Of a stretch of 64,000 bases of DNA, positions 35,554 to 44,536 are shown piece by piece. The DNA is taken from contig JBCBMZ010000001.1 of the NCBI GenBank assembly GCA_039822005.1, positions 372,001 through 436,000 of the forward strand. The letters are read 5' to 3'. The notes under the pieces are model-generated. The model did no database searches, was not told the origin of the DNA, and was given only the letters and a program-made list of their open reading frames with translations. The position numbers and the translations under genes were made by a program. This DNA comes from JBCBDX01 sp039822005 (GTDB lineage: Bacteria > Pseudomonadota > Alphaproteobacteria > Rhizobiales > Rhizobiaceae). Within the stretch, counting starts at the first letter, position 1. Every line of letters starts with the position of its first letter.

Positions 35554-36645
35554 ACGCCTTTCGGGGAACAGAGTTAAAAGACCTTCCGGGCTCGCATCAC
35601 ATACACCGCGTTCCGTAATCAGGCCGGTGATGAGACGGGCCGGCGTCACATCAAAGGCCGGGTTGCCGCCGGGCGTGCCGTCGGGCGAAATTTGCACAAA
35701 TCCCGTCTCGCCATTTTCCTGTTTGCCGAAAATGTGCGTGACCTCCCGTCCATCACGCTCCTCAATCGGAATTTCCTTCAAGCCATCCTTGACGGTCCAA
35801 TCAATGGTCGATGATGGCAACGCAACATAGAAGGGAACGCCATTGTCGCTGGCGGCCAACGCTTTGAGATAGGTCCCGATTTTGTTGCAAACGTCGCCAC
35901 GCGCTGTCGTTCTGTCGGTGCCAACGATCACCATATCCACCTGACCATGCTGCATCAGATGTCCTCCAGCATTATCGACAATCAAATGGTGCGGAATGTC
36001 ATTGCCGACCATCTCCCACGAAGTAAGCTGTGCGCCCTGATTGCGCGGCCTCGTCTCGTCCACCCAAACATGGATCGCAATGCCGGCTTCCTGCGCGTGA
36101 TACATCGGCGATGTCGCCGTTCCCCAATCGACCGTCGCGAGCCAACCCGCATTGCAATGGGTCAGCATATTGACAGGCTCGCCGGGCCCTTTGGTTTCTG
36201 CAATCCGTTTGACGATCTCCAATCCGTGGACGCCGATCATTCGGTTGCACGCGGCATCTTCATCGCAAATCAGCGCCGCCTTTTTAAACGCTGCCTCGGC
36301 ACGATCTGAAGGTGCCAGAGAGTCCAATTCTGAACGCATCGCATCGAGTGCCCAGCGAAGATTGATCGCCGTCGGTCTGGTCGCATGCAAAATATCATAG
36401 GCATGGTCGAGCGCGCCATCGGAGGGGTCACGCGCCATTTGCTCGGCAACGCCATAGGCTGCGGTCGCGCCAATCAGGGGCGCGCCCCTTACCCACATGT
36501 CACGAATGGCCGTTGCAAACGCATCAAGAGACTTGATGGAGACGATCTTGAACTCATGGGGCAGCCAGCGCTGATCGATGATGCGCACGTCGCCCGTTTC
36601 AGAATCGCGCCATATGGAGCGGTAGTGGGTGCCTTGAACCTTCAT
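35542..36645 (-). CDS. mtnA: MtnA, S-methyl-5-thioribose-1-phosphate isomerase
   Basis: A 367-residue aldose-ketose isomerase. RGAPLIGATAAYGV (53-66), catalytic Cys164 in LTHCNAGWLAT and Asp244 in VIVGTDRTTARGDVCNKIGTY identify MtnA rather than an eIF2B subunit. It converts methylthioribose 1-phosphate (and probably 5-deoxyribose 1-phosphate) to the ribulose form. The genes for the classical later steps of methionine salvage (mtnB, mtnC, mtnD) are absent from the window, so the product most likely goes to the aldolase-SDR. ATGA overlap with mtnK. Confidence 0.93.
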   Translation of the reverse strand: MKVQGTHYRSIWRDSETGDVRIIDQRWLPHEFKIVSIKSLDAFATAIRDMWVRGAPLIGATAAYGVAEQMARDPSDGALDHAYDILHATRPTAINLRWALDAMRSELDSLAPSDRAEAAFKKAALICDEDAACNRMIGVHGLEIVKRIAETKGPGEPVNMLTHCNAGWLATVDWGTATSPMYHAQEAGIAIHVWVDETRPRNQGAQLTSWEMVGNDIPHHLIVDNAGGHLMQHGQVDMVIVGTDRTTARGDVCNKIGTYLKALAASDNGVPFYVALPSSTIDWTVKDGLKEIPIEERDGREVTHIFGKQENGETGFVQISPDGTPGGNPAFDVTPARLITGLITERGVCDASPEGLLTLFPERRSAA

Positions 36646-37907
36646 ACTTTGCCTCCCGTTTCCATTTGACGGGCCATCGCAACCACGCGATCCACGCCGC
36701 CAATTGCTTTGCGGTTGAGCACCAGTGAGCGTCCAAGTCTGAGCGCGCGCTCCTCCAGGATAGCCCGTTCGTCTTCATCGGCAATCGTATCCAGTTCAGC
36801 GACGTGCGCGAGGCCAAGGATGCGCCTGTGCATTTCGATACCGGCAAATCCCAAAAGATCCTCCAGAATTTCGTTTAGCAATTGCTCAAGCGCTGCATCT
36901 GCAGCTTCCGGCTGACCTTGATCTTCGTACAAGGAATGAGGGTAGAGGATGCCCGTACGTTCGGTTCGCCAAAGCGTTGCAAATTCGTCGCAAAAAGCGG
37001 TCCACGTATCGGTTGTTTGCTGGAGGATCCACTCTTGGTAGCCCGCGCAGACGTCCATGTCTTTCAGGTGGGCGGACGCTGCCTGGTAGGCCATCAGATA
37101 GTTGCCGATCAGCATGCCGATATCGAAACCAAAGGGACCGTAGAAGGCAAATTCCGGGTCGATCATACGCGCTTCATCGGGTGTTGCCATGATGGAACCC
37201 GCATGCAAATCGCCGTGGCACATCGTTTCCTGTTTGGCGGTGAAAGCCCGCTTCATGTGCTGTGCTTCAACTTTTAGCAAATGATCGGCGCGCAACTCTG
37301 CAACTACACTATCCAACTGAGGGGTTGTGTGCCGGTTCATTTCCGCATCGAAATAGGGGTCGGTGAAAACAAGGTTTTCAGTAATGTCGCAAAGTTCGAT
37401 GTTGCCCGAAAAAAGCGCCACATCTTTTTTTTTGTCACCGGCATTCATGGACAGATCTGAGCCGCGAAACGCCGTGCGCGCGCAGAACCGACCCATTGTC
37501 TCGCCCAGCTTGGCAACCTTTTGGCCAGCCATCATATGATGGCGCAATATAATATGCGGATGGAGGCGTTCCATCACAATCAACGCCTGCTCTTCGTCAA
37601 AGTGCAGGATCGCAGGAACGGATCCAGGGTCGCGCTCCTGCTGGCGTTTTAGGGCATGATATTCGAAAAACGCGCGCTTGAGCGGTAGCGGCCAGGAATC
37701 GCCGACCAAACGCACATACGGCAGCGCCTGCTTGACGATCACTGAACCCTTCGTGCCCTCAACGATGAAGACTAGATTAAGATTACCGTCTCCCACTTCC
37801 TGAACGGACCAGGATGCGGGATCCTCTCCTACGACACTGGTCAAAGCATCCAGCGAACCAAGCCGTACAGGAAGCGTTTCCTGTGACAGTGCTTCATATT
37901 GCGACAC
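36642..37907 (-). CDS. mtnK: MtnK, S-methyl-5-thioribose kinase
   Basis: A 421-residue kinase of the aminoglycoside-phosphotransferase fold. The catalytic loop HGDLHAGSI (231-239) and the metal-binding DPEFAFYGP (250-258) are the MtnK signatures. It phosphorylates methylthioribose at C1 with ATP. A kinase is needed when the free sugar is the substrate, which fits the sugar importer encoded divergently. GTG start at 37907 with GGGAGG upstream. Translation of mtnA is coupled to it by an ATGA overlap. Confidence 0.92.
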   Translation of the reverse strand: MSQYEALSQETLPVRLGSLDALTSVVGEDPASWSVQEVGDGNLNLVFIVEGTKGSVIVKQALPYVRLVGDSWPLPLKRAFFEYHALKRQQERDPGSVPAILHFDEEQALIVMERLHPHIILRHHMMAGQKVAKLGETMGRFCARTAFRGSDLSMNAGDKKKDVALFSGNIELCDITENLVFTDPYFDAEMNRHTTPQLDSVVAELRADHLLKVEAQHMKRAFTAKQETMCHGDLHAGSIMATPDEARMIDPEFAFYGPFGFDIGMLIGNYLMAYQAASAHLKDMDVCAGYQEWILQQTTDTWTAFCDEFATLWRTERTGILYPHSLYEDQGQPEAADAALEQLLNEILEDLLGFAGIEMHRRILGLAHVAELDTIADEDERAILEERALRLGRSLVLNRKAIGGVDRVVAMARQMETGGKV

Positions 37908-37979
37908 CTGTTTCCTCCCATGATCCAGGTGAAATAAACACCAATCCGCGGTTGTGTCTTCGCATCGTATGAAGCCGAT

Positions 37980-38013
37980 CAGGCATTTGTCAATATAGCT
38001 TGACTTTTGTCAG
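37980..38013. promoter_or_regulatory. Divergent operator pair between mtnK and the sugar ABC importer operon
   Basis: Site one, CAGGCATTTGTCAA (37980-37993), matches the inverted 19536 palindrome at 11 of 14; its TTGACA on the minus strand, with TACGAT at 37969-37964, points to mtnK. Site two, TTGACTTTTGTCAG (38000-38013), matches 11 of 14; its TTGACT, with TGTGAT at 38023-38028, points to the importer operon (GGGAGG at 38035, ATG at 38045). Spacing to the start codon equals that at 34530 and 19536 within five bases. Confidence 0.6.
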
Positions 38014-38044
38014 GTGCACTGTTGTGATTGCCTTGGGAGGAACT

Positions 38045-39568
38045 ATGAAGCCGCAGCTTTGTCGCATTGACGGGCTTGAAAAGGCGTTTGGACACAATCG
38101 TGTTCTGCGCGCATTCTCGCTGGATTTGAACGGTGGTGAAGTCACCGCGCTCATGGGTGCAAACGGTGCCGGCAAATCCACTTTGGTGAAAATCCTCTCG
38201 GGTGTTTATCGTCGCGATGCCGGCTCAATTGCGCTTAATGGGCAAGCCTTCCTGCCCGAAACGCCAGCGCAGGCCATGCGCCAGGGCGTTGTCACCGTTC
38301 ATCAGCATATCAATGATGGCGTCATTCCCGATCTCGACGTGGCTTCAAACCTGCTCATAGATCGTTTGGCCGAGCCCAGCTACGGCTTCCTCTTGCGTCG
38401 AGGCAACATGTTTCGTGAAGCGCGCAAGATCGCGGACACGATGGGCCTTCAAATTGATGTGCGGGCACCGGTCTCCAGTCTTGGCGTCGCAGACAGACAG
38501 CTCATCGCGATCGCCCGCGCCATGTCGCACGAGCCATCATTGCTGATCTTGGATGAGCCGACATCGTCATTGTCTGCCTCCGAGGCTGAACAGCTTTTTG
38601 CTCTGGTCGACACGCTCAAGCGGCAGGGCGTTGCCATTTTGTATATTTCACACCGCATGTCGGACATTCGCCGTATCGCGGATCGGATTGTGTCCATGCG
38701 CGACGGCGAGGTTTCAGGTGTTTTTGAAGGTCAGAACCTCGACTATGAAGGCGCCGTCCACGCCATGCTGGGACACACCATGACCGATGTTGATATTGAC
38801 GTTCCTCAGCAAGGCGAGCCGATCCTGACCTTGCAAGACACAAGACTGAAAGAAGGTGCCGCACCTTTTGATCTGACGCTGCATGATAATGAGGTGGTGG
38901 TTGTCACCGGCCTGCTTGGCAGCGGCAAGACGGCGCTGGCCCAGTCGCTTTTTGGCCTGTCCAAGATTGCGGGCGGGCAAATCACACTCAATGGTCAGAC
39001 CTATCGACCGCGTGATCCGCAACAGGCCATTGCACGCGGCGTTTTCATGTCGGCCAAGGACCGCGCGGACAATGCCATCGTGGCGGACTTCGACATTTCA
39101 CGAAACATGTCGCTCCCGTTTTTGCCTCAATTTTCGACCGCCGGCTTCATCAAGCGGCGCGAGGAACTGACATCTGCGCGTCATCTTGTCGACGCTCTGG
39201 CGGTTGTTTGCCAGTCCGAAGGCGATGACATCAACACGTTATCAGGCGGCAACCAACAAAAGGTCATGCTGGCGCGCTGGCTGTCGCAATCATGCAAACT
39301 ACTGCTGTTGGATGAACCTTTCCAAGGCGTCGACATTCGCTCGCGCCGTGACATCGGTGCCAAGATACGCTCAACCTCGAAAGGTAGGGCGACGTTGGTG
39401 TTTGTCGCTGAGCTTGATGAAGCTTTTGAGGTGGCGGATCGGATTGTGGTGATGCACGACCACTCCATCGTCGCGGAGTTCATCAATCGCAATGTCGATC
39501 TCAACGCAGTTCTGGCTGCTGTTACCGGCAGCACACAAGATTTTATGAAAACGGGTGTTGCTGCATGA
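38045..39568 (+). CDS. Sugar ABC importer ATPase with two nucleotide-binding domains (RbsA type)
   Basis: A 507-residue CUT2-class ATPase. Domain one has Walker A GANGAGKSTLVKILSG (about 39-54) and Walker B LLILDEPTSSLS. Domain two has the altered Walker A GLLGSGKTALAQ, signature LSGGNQQKVMLARWL and LLLLDEP, the usual pattern of RbsA relatives. The ATG at 38045 follows GGGAGG; the open frame reaches back to 38000 but would cover the operator. With the next two genes it forms an importer whose context suggests methylthioribose or 5-deoxyribose as substrate. Confidence 0.9.
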   Translation: MKPQLCRIDGLEKAFGHNRVLRAFSLDLNGGEVTALMGANGAGKSTLVKILSGVYRRDAGSIALNGQAFLPETPAQAMRQGVVTVHQHINDGVIPDLDVASNLLIDRLAEPSYGFLLRRGNMFREARKIADTMGLQIDVRAPVSSLGVADRQLIAIARAMSHEPSLLILDEPTSSLSASEAEQLFALVDTLKRQGVAILYISHRMSDIRRIADRIVSMRDGEVSGVFEGQNLDYEGAVHAMLGHTMTDVDIDVPQQGEPILTLQDTRLKEGAAPFDLTLHDNEVVVVTGLLGSGKTALAQSLFGLSKIAGGQITLNGQTYRPRDPQQAIARGVFMSAKDRADNAIVADFDISRNMSLPFLPQFSTAGFIKRREELTSARHLVDALAVVCQSEGDDINTLSGGNQQKVMLARWLSQSCKLLLLDEPFQGVDIRSRRDIGAKIRSTSKGRATLVFVAELDEAFEVADRIVVMHDHSIVAEFINRNVDLNAVLAAVTGSTQDFMKTGVAA

Positions 39569-40626
39569 GCGCGGAAGCAAAAGAACTCGGCACCAGTTTG
39601 GGCGCACCCAAAGGAAGTCAGGGTCCGACGCTGATTGATTTGGCAATCCGCTATGGCTTCTTAACACTTCTTTTGGGGTTGGTGATCTTTTTTTCGATCT
39701 TTGCAGACGGCTTTGCCGGGCCAAGATCCGCCGTCTTCATTTTCCAGTCTGTGGCGATCACGGGCATTCTGGCGCTGGGTGTGACTTGTACACTGGTTGT
39801 GGGCGGATTTGATTTGTCGATTGGCTCCGTTGCGACATCAGCCATGATGCTTGCCGCCTATGTGATGGTTGTCATGGAACAATCGGCAGTGGTCGCCATT
39901 TTGGCCTGTTTGGCGATGGGCGCTGCCATTGGTTTCATCAACGGAATGTTGATCGTACGTTTCAAGGTGCCGGATCTACTGGCAACGCTTGGCATGATGT
40001 TTCTGCTCGTGGGATTGCAACGCATACCGACCGAAGGGCGCTCCATCTCGACCGGTATGACACTGCCGAGCGGCGAGACAGCCAATGGCGCCTTCTCGCC
40101 GCTCTTTTTGTCGATGGGCCGCCACCGGTTCGATTTCATTTTGGAAAACCTGATCCCGATTTCCGTGGTATTTTTGATTGTGATCGGCATTTTGGTCTGG
40201 GCGTTTTTGGAGCTTACCCGCCACGGCCGCCTCATGTACGCGATCGGTTCAAATGAACGGGCAGCGGCACTGACTGGAACAAATGTCAATCGCTACAAAG
40301 TGTATGCTTATATGATCTCAGGCGTTCTGGCCTCAGTGGGAGGGCTGTTGCTGGCTGCACGCCTTGGGCGCGGTGACATCGCATCGGGCACCAACTTGCT
40401 GCTCGATGCTGTGGCGGCGGCATTGATTGGTTTTGCGGTTTTGGGCGCGGCCAAACCCAATGCGTTTGGTACCGCTATGGGGGCTTTGTTTGTCGGTATC
40501 CTGTTGCAGGGTCTGACCATGATGAACGCGCCATACTACACGCAGGATTTCATCAAGGGTGCGGTGCTGGTCGTGGCGCTCGTCTTTACCTTTTCTCTGT
40601 CGGCGAGGAGGGCCGGCGGTCACTAG
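39565..40626 (+). CDS. Sugar ABC importer permease (RbsC type)
   Basis: A 353-residue inner-membrane permease of the BPD_transp_2 family with eight to ten hydrophobic segments. The segment GGFDLSIGSVATSAMMLAAY is the CUT2 hallmark, and IGSNERAAALTGTNVNRYKV is the coupling loop before the last segments. The ATGA overlap with the ATPase gene shows translational coupling. Only one permease gene is present, so the channel should be a homodimer. Confidence 0.9.
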   Translation: MSAEAKELGTSLGAPKGSQGPTLIDLAIRYGFLTLLLGLVIFFSIFADGFAGPRSAVFIFQSVAITGILALGVTCTLVVGGFDLSIGSVATSAMMLAAYVMVVMEQSAVVAILACLAMGAAIGFINGMLIVRFKVPDLLATLGMMFLLVGLQRIPTEGRSISTGMTLPSGETANGAFSPLFLSMGRHRFDFILENLIPISVVFLIVIGILVWAFLELTRHGRLMYAIGSNERAAALTGTNVNRYKVYAYMISGVLASVGGLLLAARLGRGDIASGTNLLLDAVAAALIGFAVLGAAKPNAFGTAMGALFVGILLQGLTMMNAPYYTQDFIKGAVLVVALVFTFSLSARRAGGH

Positions 40627-40655
40627 CAAATCGTCATGCAAGGGAGGAATCAAGC

Positions 40656-41705
40656 ATGAATATTTTTCGAAGAACGTTTTTGGGCATGGCAGCGGGCGTC
40701 GCCGCAGCCGTGGTCACAACAGGCGCATCCTTTGCGCAATCCATGCCCGCGCCACTCGACAACGCGGGAGACGTAAAAATCGCGCTTGTGCGTTACCTTT
40801 CGACCGGCGACTTTTTCCAAGCCTATTTGTCTGGCGTGGAAAAGCAGGCAGAAGCACTTGGCGTTGATTTGCGTGTCTTTGACAGCCGTCAGGATGCCGC
40901 TTTGCAAGCTGATATGGTCGACCAAGCAATTGCGCTCGGTGTTGATGGCATTGTTATCCAGCACGGTTTGACGGAAAGCATGAGAGAAGCGGCACAACGG
41001 GCAGTTGATGCAGGCATCAAGGTTGTCGCATTCGACGTCAACGTTGAAAATGACGCCATTCCGCAGATCGAACAGTCCGACTACCTCTTGGGCAAACTGG
41101 CGCTGGAGCAAGCCATCAAGGACAATGGCGATTCGTGGAACGCGGGATATGTCTATGTACCCGGCATCGCGCCACTCGACCGTCGCCATGTCGCTTGGGA
41201 GGAGGTGAAGGAAGCCAATCCGGGTATCGTCGAGAAGGCGCAAATGGGCACGCTCGACAATCCGATTGCCAACTCCAACGCCAATCAGGCGCGCTCTGTG
41301 CTTCAGGCCAACCCGGACATCAGCGTCTTTTTTGCCCCCTATGATGAGTTTGCCAAAGGCATCAAAATCGCGTTGGATGAAGCGGGCATGTCGTCTGATG
41401 TTTCCATCTATTCGGCAGACGTTTCGACCGCTGACATCAATTTGATGCGCGAGCCAGGCAGCGCCTGGAAGGCGACCGTTGCGACCAATCCTGCCGTCGT
41501 GGGGGAAGTGTCTGTGCGCGCCTTGGCGATCATGTTGACCGGCGGTGACCCGGGTGCACAAGTTGTTGTACCACCGACCCTCATTACGCAGGAATTCCTG
41601 AACGAGAACAACATCACCAACATGGAAACCCTGTCAGCCCAGATGCCACAGTTTGCCCATGCCGATGTGGCGATGACCGATTGGATGCCTTTGCCATCGC
41701 GCTAA
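40656..41705 (+). CDS. Sugar-binding protein of the CUT2-class importer
   Basis: A 349-residue periplasmic binding protein of the RbsB type. The signal peptide starts MNIFRRTFLGMAAG, which has a twin-arginine look, and ends near SFAQ. The mature part follows the Peripla_BP_4 pattern (KIALVRYLSTGDFFQAYLSG; VDQAIALGVDGIVIQHGL). GGGAGG precedes the ATG. In its position it should bind the free sugar later acted on by MtnK. A strong terminator-like hairpin follows, so the mutarotase gene downstream is probably expressed at a lower level. Confidence 0.88.
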   Translation: MNIFRRTFLGMAAGVAAAVVTTGASFAQSMPAPLDNAGDVKIALVRYLSTGDFFQAYLSGVEKQAEALGVDLRVFDSRQDAALQADMVDQAIALGVDGIVIQHGLTESMREAAQRAVDAGIKVVAFDVNVENDAIPQIEQSDYLLGKLALEQAIKDNGDSWNAGYVYVPGIAPLDRRHVAWEEVKEANPGIVEKAQMGTLDNPIANSNANQARSVLQANPDISVFFAPYDEFAKGIKIALDEAGMSSDVSIYSADVSTADINLMREPGSAWKATVATNPAVVGEVSVRALAIMLTGGDPGAQVVVPPTLITQEFLNENNITNMETLSAQMPQFAHADVAMTDWMPLPSR

Positions 41706-41716
41706 AGGGATCCTCC

Positions 41717-41757
41717 CGGAGCGGGGTCACGGCTTCGGCTGTGGCTCCGTTTCTTTT
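41717..41757 (+). terminator. Terminator or attenuator after the binding-protein gene
   Basis: GGAGC and GCTCC enclose an inner stem CACGGC-TTCG-GCTGTG with a stable tetraloop, followed by TTTCTTTT. It starts 12 bases after the stop codon. The RbsD/FucU gene begins 22 bases later, so read-through is likely partial. Confidence 0.75.
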
Positions 41758-41778
41758 GATGCAGGGCAGGAGAGGAAA

Positions 41779-42222
41779 ATGCTGAAGGGTATTGACCCCC
41801 GTATAACGCCGGAACTGATGGATTGCCTTGTTCGGTTGGGCCATGGCGATGAGATCGTGATCGCGGACCGCAATTATCCGTCCGCCTCTACCGCTTCCGA
41901 CTGTGTGATGCCGGACGTCATTCGCATGCCTGGCATGTCCGCCCTCGAGGTGGTCGAGTTGATCACACAGCTGATGCCGATTGACAATTTTGCCGATTAT
42001 GGTGCGTTGCGCATGGAAGAAGATGGGAAGCCCGATTTCCAAAATGACTGCCACAGGCAAGTGTTCGATGTGTTGCGCCAAGTCGCGCCTGAAGGAACGC
42101 ATTTAAAAAGCATCGAGCGGCAGGATTTTTATGCGCATGCCCGCAGCGCATTTGCCGTGATTTCCTGCTCGGAAGACCGGCCATTCGGGTGCTTTATTTT
42201 AAGGGCGGGTGTGGTTTTTTGA
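41779..42222 (+). CDS. RbsD/FucU family sugar mutarotase
   Basis: A 147-residue protein of the RbsD/FucU fold: MLKGIDPRITPELMDCLVRLGHGD at the N-terminus with the family His in LGHGDEIVIADRNYP, and ERQDFYAHARSAFAVISCSED near the end. The family speeds interconversion of sugar ring forms or anomers (ribose pyranase, fucose mutarotase). Sugars lacking the 5-hydroxyl, such as methylthioribose, cannot form pyranoses, so here it would act on furanose anomers (inference). AGGAGAGG precedes the ATG. It closes the importer operon. Confidence 0.85.
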   Translation: MLKGIDPRITPELMDCLVRLGHGDEIVIADRNYPSASTASDCVMPDVIRMPGMSALEVVELITQLMPIDNFADYGALRMEEDGKPDFQNDCHRQVFDVLRQVAPEGTHLKSIERQDFYAHARSAFAVISCSEDRPFGCFILRAGVVF

Positions 42223-42275
42223 AGGGCAGTGGTCGGTGGTGGTTTTGACGGCGGCTATCGAGGCCAAACTGACGT

Positions 42276-43775
42276 TCAGCGAGTTGCGGTTGCTTCCATT
42301 TTGTCACTTATTTGCCCGAGAGCTTGACTGACACCGCGATCCTTAAGTGTTTCAACCGATCGCTCAAATGCGGCTGCAAAGCGAACGTTGTTTGCAAGGT
42401 CGCCAAAATACTTCTGTTGTGAAATCCAGAAAATTGGTTTTTTCAACGATATTTGCGCTGCAGACTTAAGACCTCCTGCCGACGGATCATTGGGTGCGAT
42501 CTTTGAGCCGTCTTCGCGTATGCCAAGACAATAGCGCATCCATAGCGCGCTCATAAGGGCCAGGCACTCAACCGGATGACCGTTTGCCAAGGCATCGCGA
42601 ATAGAAGGGACAATAAAACCTGATTGTCGGCTGGAGCCGTCGAAAGCAACGCGCCGCGTTGTATCGATAATCTCCGGGTTTGAAAAACGTCTTTCAATCA
42701 GATCCAAATATGCTGATGGCGTCATACCCTCTACGGGCCGAACGTTAGGGACGATCTCTTGGATCATCGTCTGGTTGAAAAACCCACGGATCCCAACATG
42801 GCTCATGGAATCGGAAATTGTTTCAATACCCAGAAGATCACCGGGAATAGATACGATCTGATGGCCACCGTTCAGGACACGTAACTTCATCGCCTCATAG
42901 GCATGAACTTGATCGGAAAAAGTAGCGCCGACCATGTCCCAGTCAGGACGCCCGGCACAAAAACTATCTTCGATTACCCATTGGCGGAAGTTTTCATGGG
43001 TTACGGGCGCCACATCATCGACGCCAAAATTGTGCGCCAAAGCTAGTTCATGGCGACCCGTGGCCGGTACAATGCAGTCAACCATGGAGTTGGGGAATGT
43101 GCAGTTCTTGTCGATCCAAGAAGCCAGTTCAGGGTCGGACAATTCGGCAAGCGAAACGATTGTAAGGTGAAGGATGGCGCCATTGCCCTGCAAATTGTCG
43201 CAAGACAGGGCGGTGAAAGGTCCGATACCCGTATCACGTCTTCGTTTAAGAGCGGCAACCATGGCACCAAAAGCGGTTCGCGGCGCGTTCGGATTTGCGC
43301 CGTCATGGACAATGTCGGGATGGCTCGCGTCAAAGCCGCCGGTTGCCGGGTCAGTATAGTACCCGCCTTCGGTGACCGTCAGCGAGACAATGCGAATGTC
43401 TGGCTGCGTCATACGTTCAATCAGCGAAGCATTGTTTGGTTCAACGGGTACGAAATCGATCATCGACCCGGTGATCTCAGCTGACTTGCCGGATGGATCG
43501 AGCTCTATGAGGGTCGTGAGGCAGTCCTGCGCAAGCAAGCGTTCACGCTGAATGGCATCAGCTGGTCGAACGCCTGCACCGACAATGGCCCAATCGTGTG
43601 CGAGACCCATCTCCATGAGACGATGCAAATACCAAGCTTGATGGGCACGATGGAAATTGCCCAATCCGATGTGCACGATGCCAGCGCTCAGGCCACTTCG
43701 GTTATAGTTCGGCACTTTCACATGGGACGGAATCTGCCCAAGCGTTGCGTCGCGCAGTGGAACTAGCTCATCCAT
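42276..43775 (-). CDS. mtlK: MtlK-type polyol (mannitol) 2-dehydrogenase
   Basis: A 499-residue long-chain polyol dehydrogenase. The NAD-binding region contains GLGNFHRAHQAWYL (37-50) and the second domain KLRVLNGGHQ, in which Lys, Asn and His form the catalytic set of mannitol 2-dehydrogenases. It oxidises D-mannitol (or arabinitol, sorbitol) to the ketose. It is the last gene of the smo operon and its start overlaps the end of the preceding dehydrogenase gene by 13 bases. Confidence 0.9.
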   Translation of the reverse strand: MDELVPLRDATLGQIPSHVKVPNYNRSGLSAGIVHIGLGNFHRAHQAWYLHRLMEMGLAHDWAIVGAGVRPADAIQRERLLAQDCLTTLIELDPSGKSAEITGSMIDFVPVEPNNASLIERMTQPDIRIVSLTVTEGGYYTDPATGGFDASHPDIVHDGANPNAPRTAFGAMVAALKRRRDTGIGPFTALSCDNLQGNGAILHLTIVSLAELSDPELASWIDKNCTFPNSMVDCIVPATGRHELALAHNFGVDDVAPVTHENFRQWVIEDSFCAGRPDWDMVGATFSDQVHAYEAMKLRVLNGGHQIVSIPGDLLGIETISDSMSHVGIRGFFNQTMIQEIVPNVRPVEGMTPSAYLDLIERRFSNPEIIDTTRRVAFDGSSRQSGFIVPSIRDALANGHPVECLALMSALWMRYCLGIREDGSKIAPNDPSAGGLKSAAQISLKKPIFWISQQKYFGDLANNVRFAAAFERSVETLKDRGVSQALGQISDKMEATATR

Positions 43776-44536
43776 TGGCCACCATCCACATTATAGGTCT
43801 GGGCAACGATGTAGTTGGCTTCATCACTTGCAAGAAACACAGCCATACCGGTCAGGTCGTCGGGGGTGCCCATGCGTCCGAATGGTACGCCTGCGCCGAC
43901 CTCCTTCTTTTTCTGACCGGGCGCCTTTTTTTCGAACTTGGCGAAAATGGCGTCCACACCGTCCCAGTGCTCGCCATCAACCACACCTGGCGAGATCGCG
44001 TTCACGTTGATGCCATGTTTGATGAGATCAAGGCCAGCCGATTGGGTGAGCGAAATGACGGCCGCTTTGGTCGCGCAATAGATAGCCACCAAGGGTTCGC
44101 CGCGACGACCCGCTTGGCTAGCCATATTGATGATCTTCCCTTTGATGCCATAGTCGACCATGTGCCGAGCAACGGCTTGCATCGTAAATAGCGTGCCAGA
44201 CACATTGATTGAGAATGTCCGGTCAAAATCACGTCGTTCAATCTCCACGATCGGTGCGGCGGTAAAGATCGCGGCGTTGTTGATCAAAATGTCGATCTGG
44301 CCAAAACTCCTTACACACTCGTCGACTGTGTCATCTATGCTCTCTTGTGACGTGACATCCAGCTTGACCGCGGTAGCATGATCACCGATTTCAGCTGCGG
44401 TGTCTTGCGCGCCGACAAAGTCGATGTCGGCAATAGCGACCCGCGCACCTTCTCGTACATAGGCCTGCGCAAATGCCTTGCCGATGCCTCGTGCGGCACC
44501 GGTTATGACTGCGGTTTTGCCAGCCAAACGGTGCAT
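43763..44536 (-). CDS. smoS: SmoS/PolS-type sorbitol (L-iditol) 2-dehydrogenase, SDR family
   Basis: A 257-residue short-chain dehydrogenase. Cofactor motif TGAARGIG (about 12-19), NNAA, and catalytic YCATK with the upstream serine in NMASQAG. It resembles the sorbitol dehydrogenase of rhodobacterial smo operons, which converts sorbitol to fructose and galactitol to tagatose. Its start shares one base (TGATG) with the stop of the ATPase gene, so they are coupled. Confidence 0.88.
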   Translation of the reverse strand: MHRLAGKTAVITGAARGIGKAFAQAYVREGARVAIADIDFVGAQDTAAEIGDHATAVKLDVTSQESIDDTVDECVRSFGQIDILINNAAIFTAAPIVEIERRDFDRTFSINVSGTLFTMQAVARHMVDYGIKGKIINMASQAGRRGEPLVAIYCATKAAVISLTQSAGLDLIKHGINVNAISPGVVDGEHWDGVDAIFAKFEKKAPGQKKKEVGAGVPFGRMGTPDDLTGMAVFLASDEANYIVAQTYNVDGGQWMS

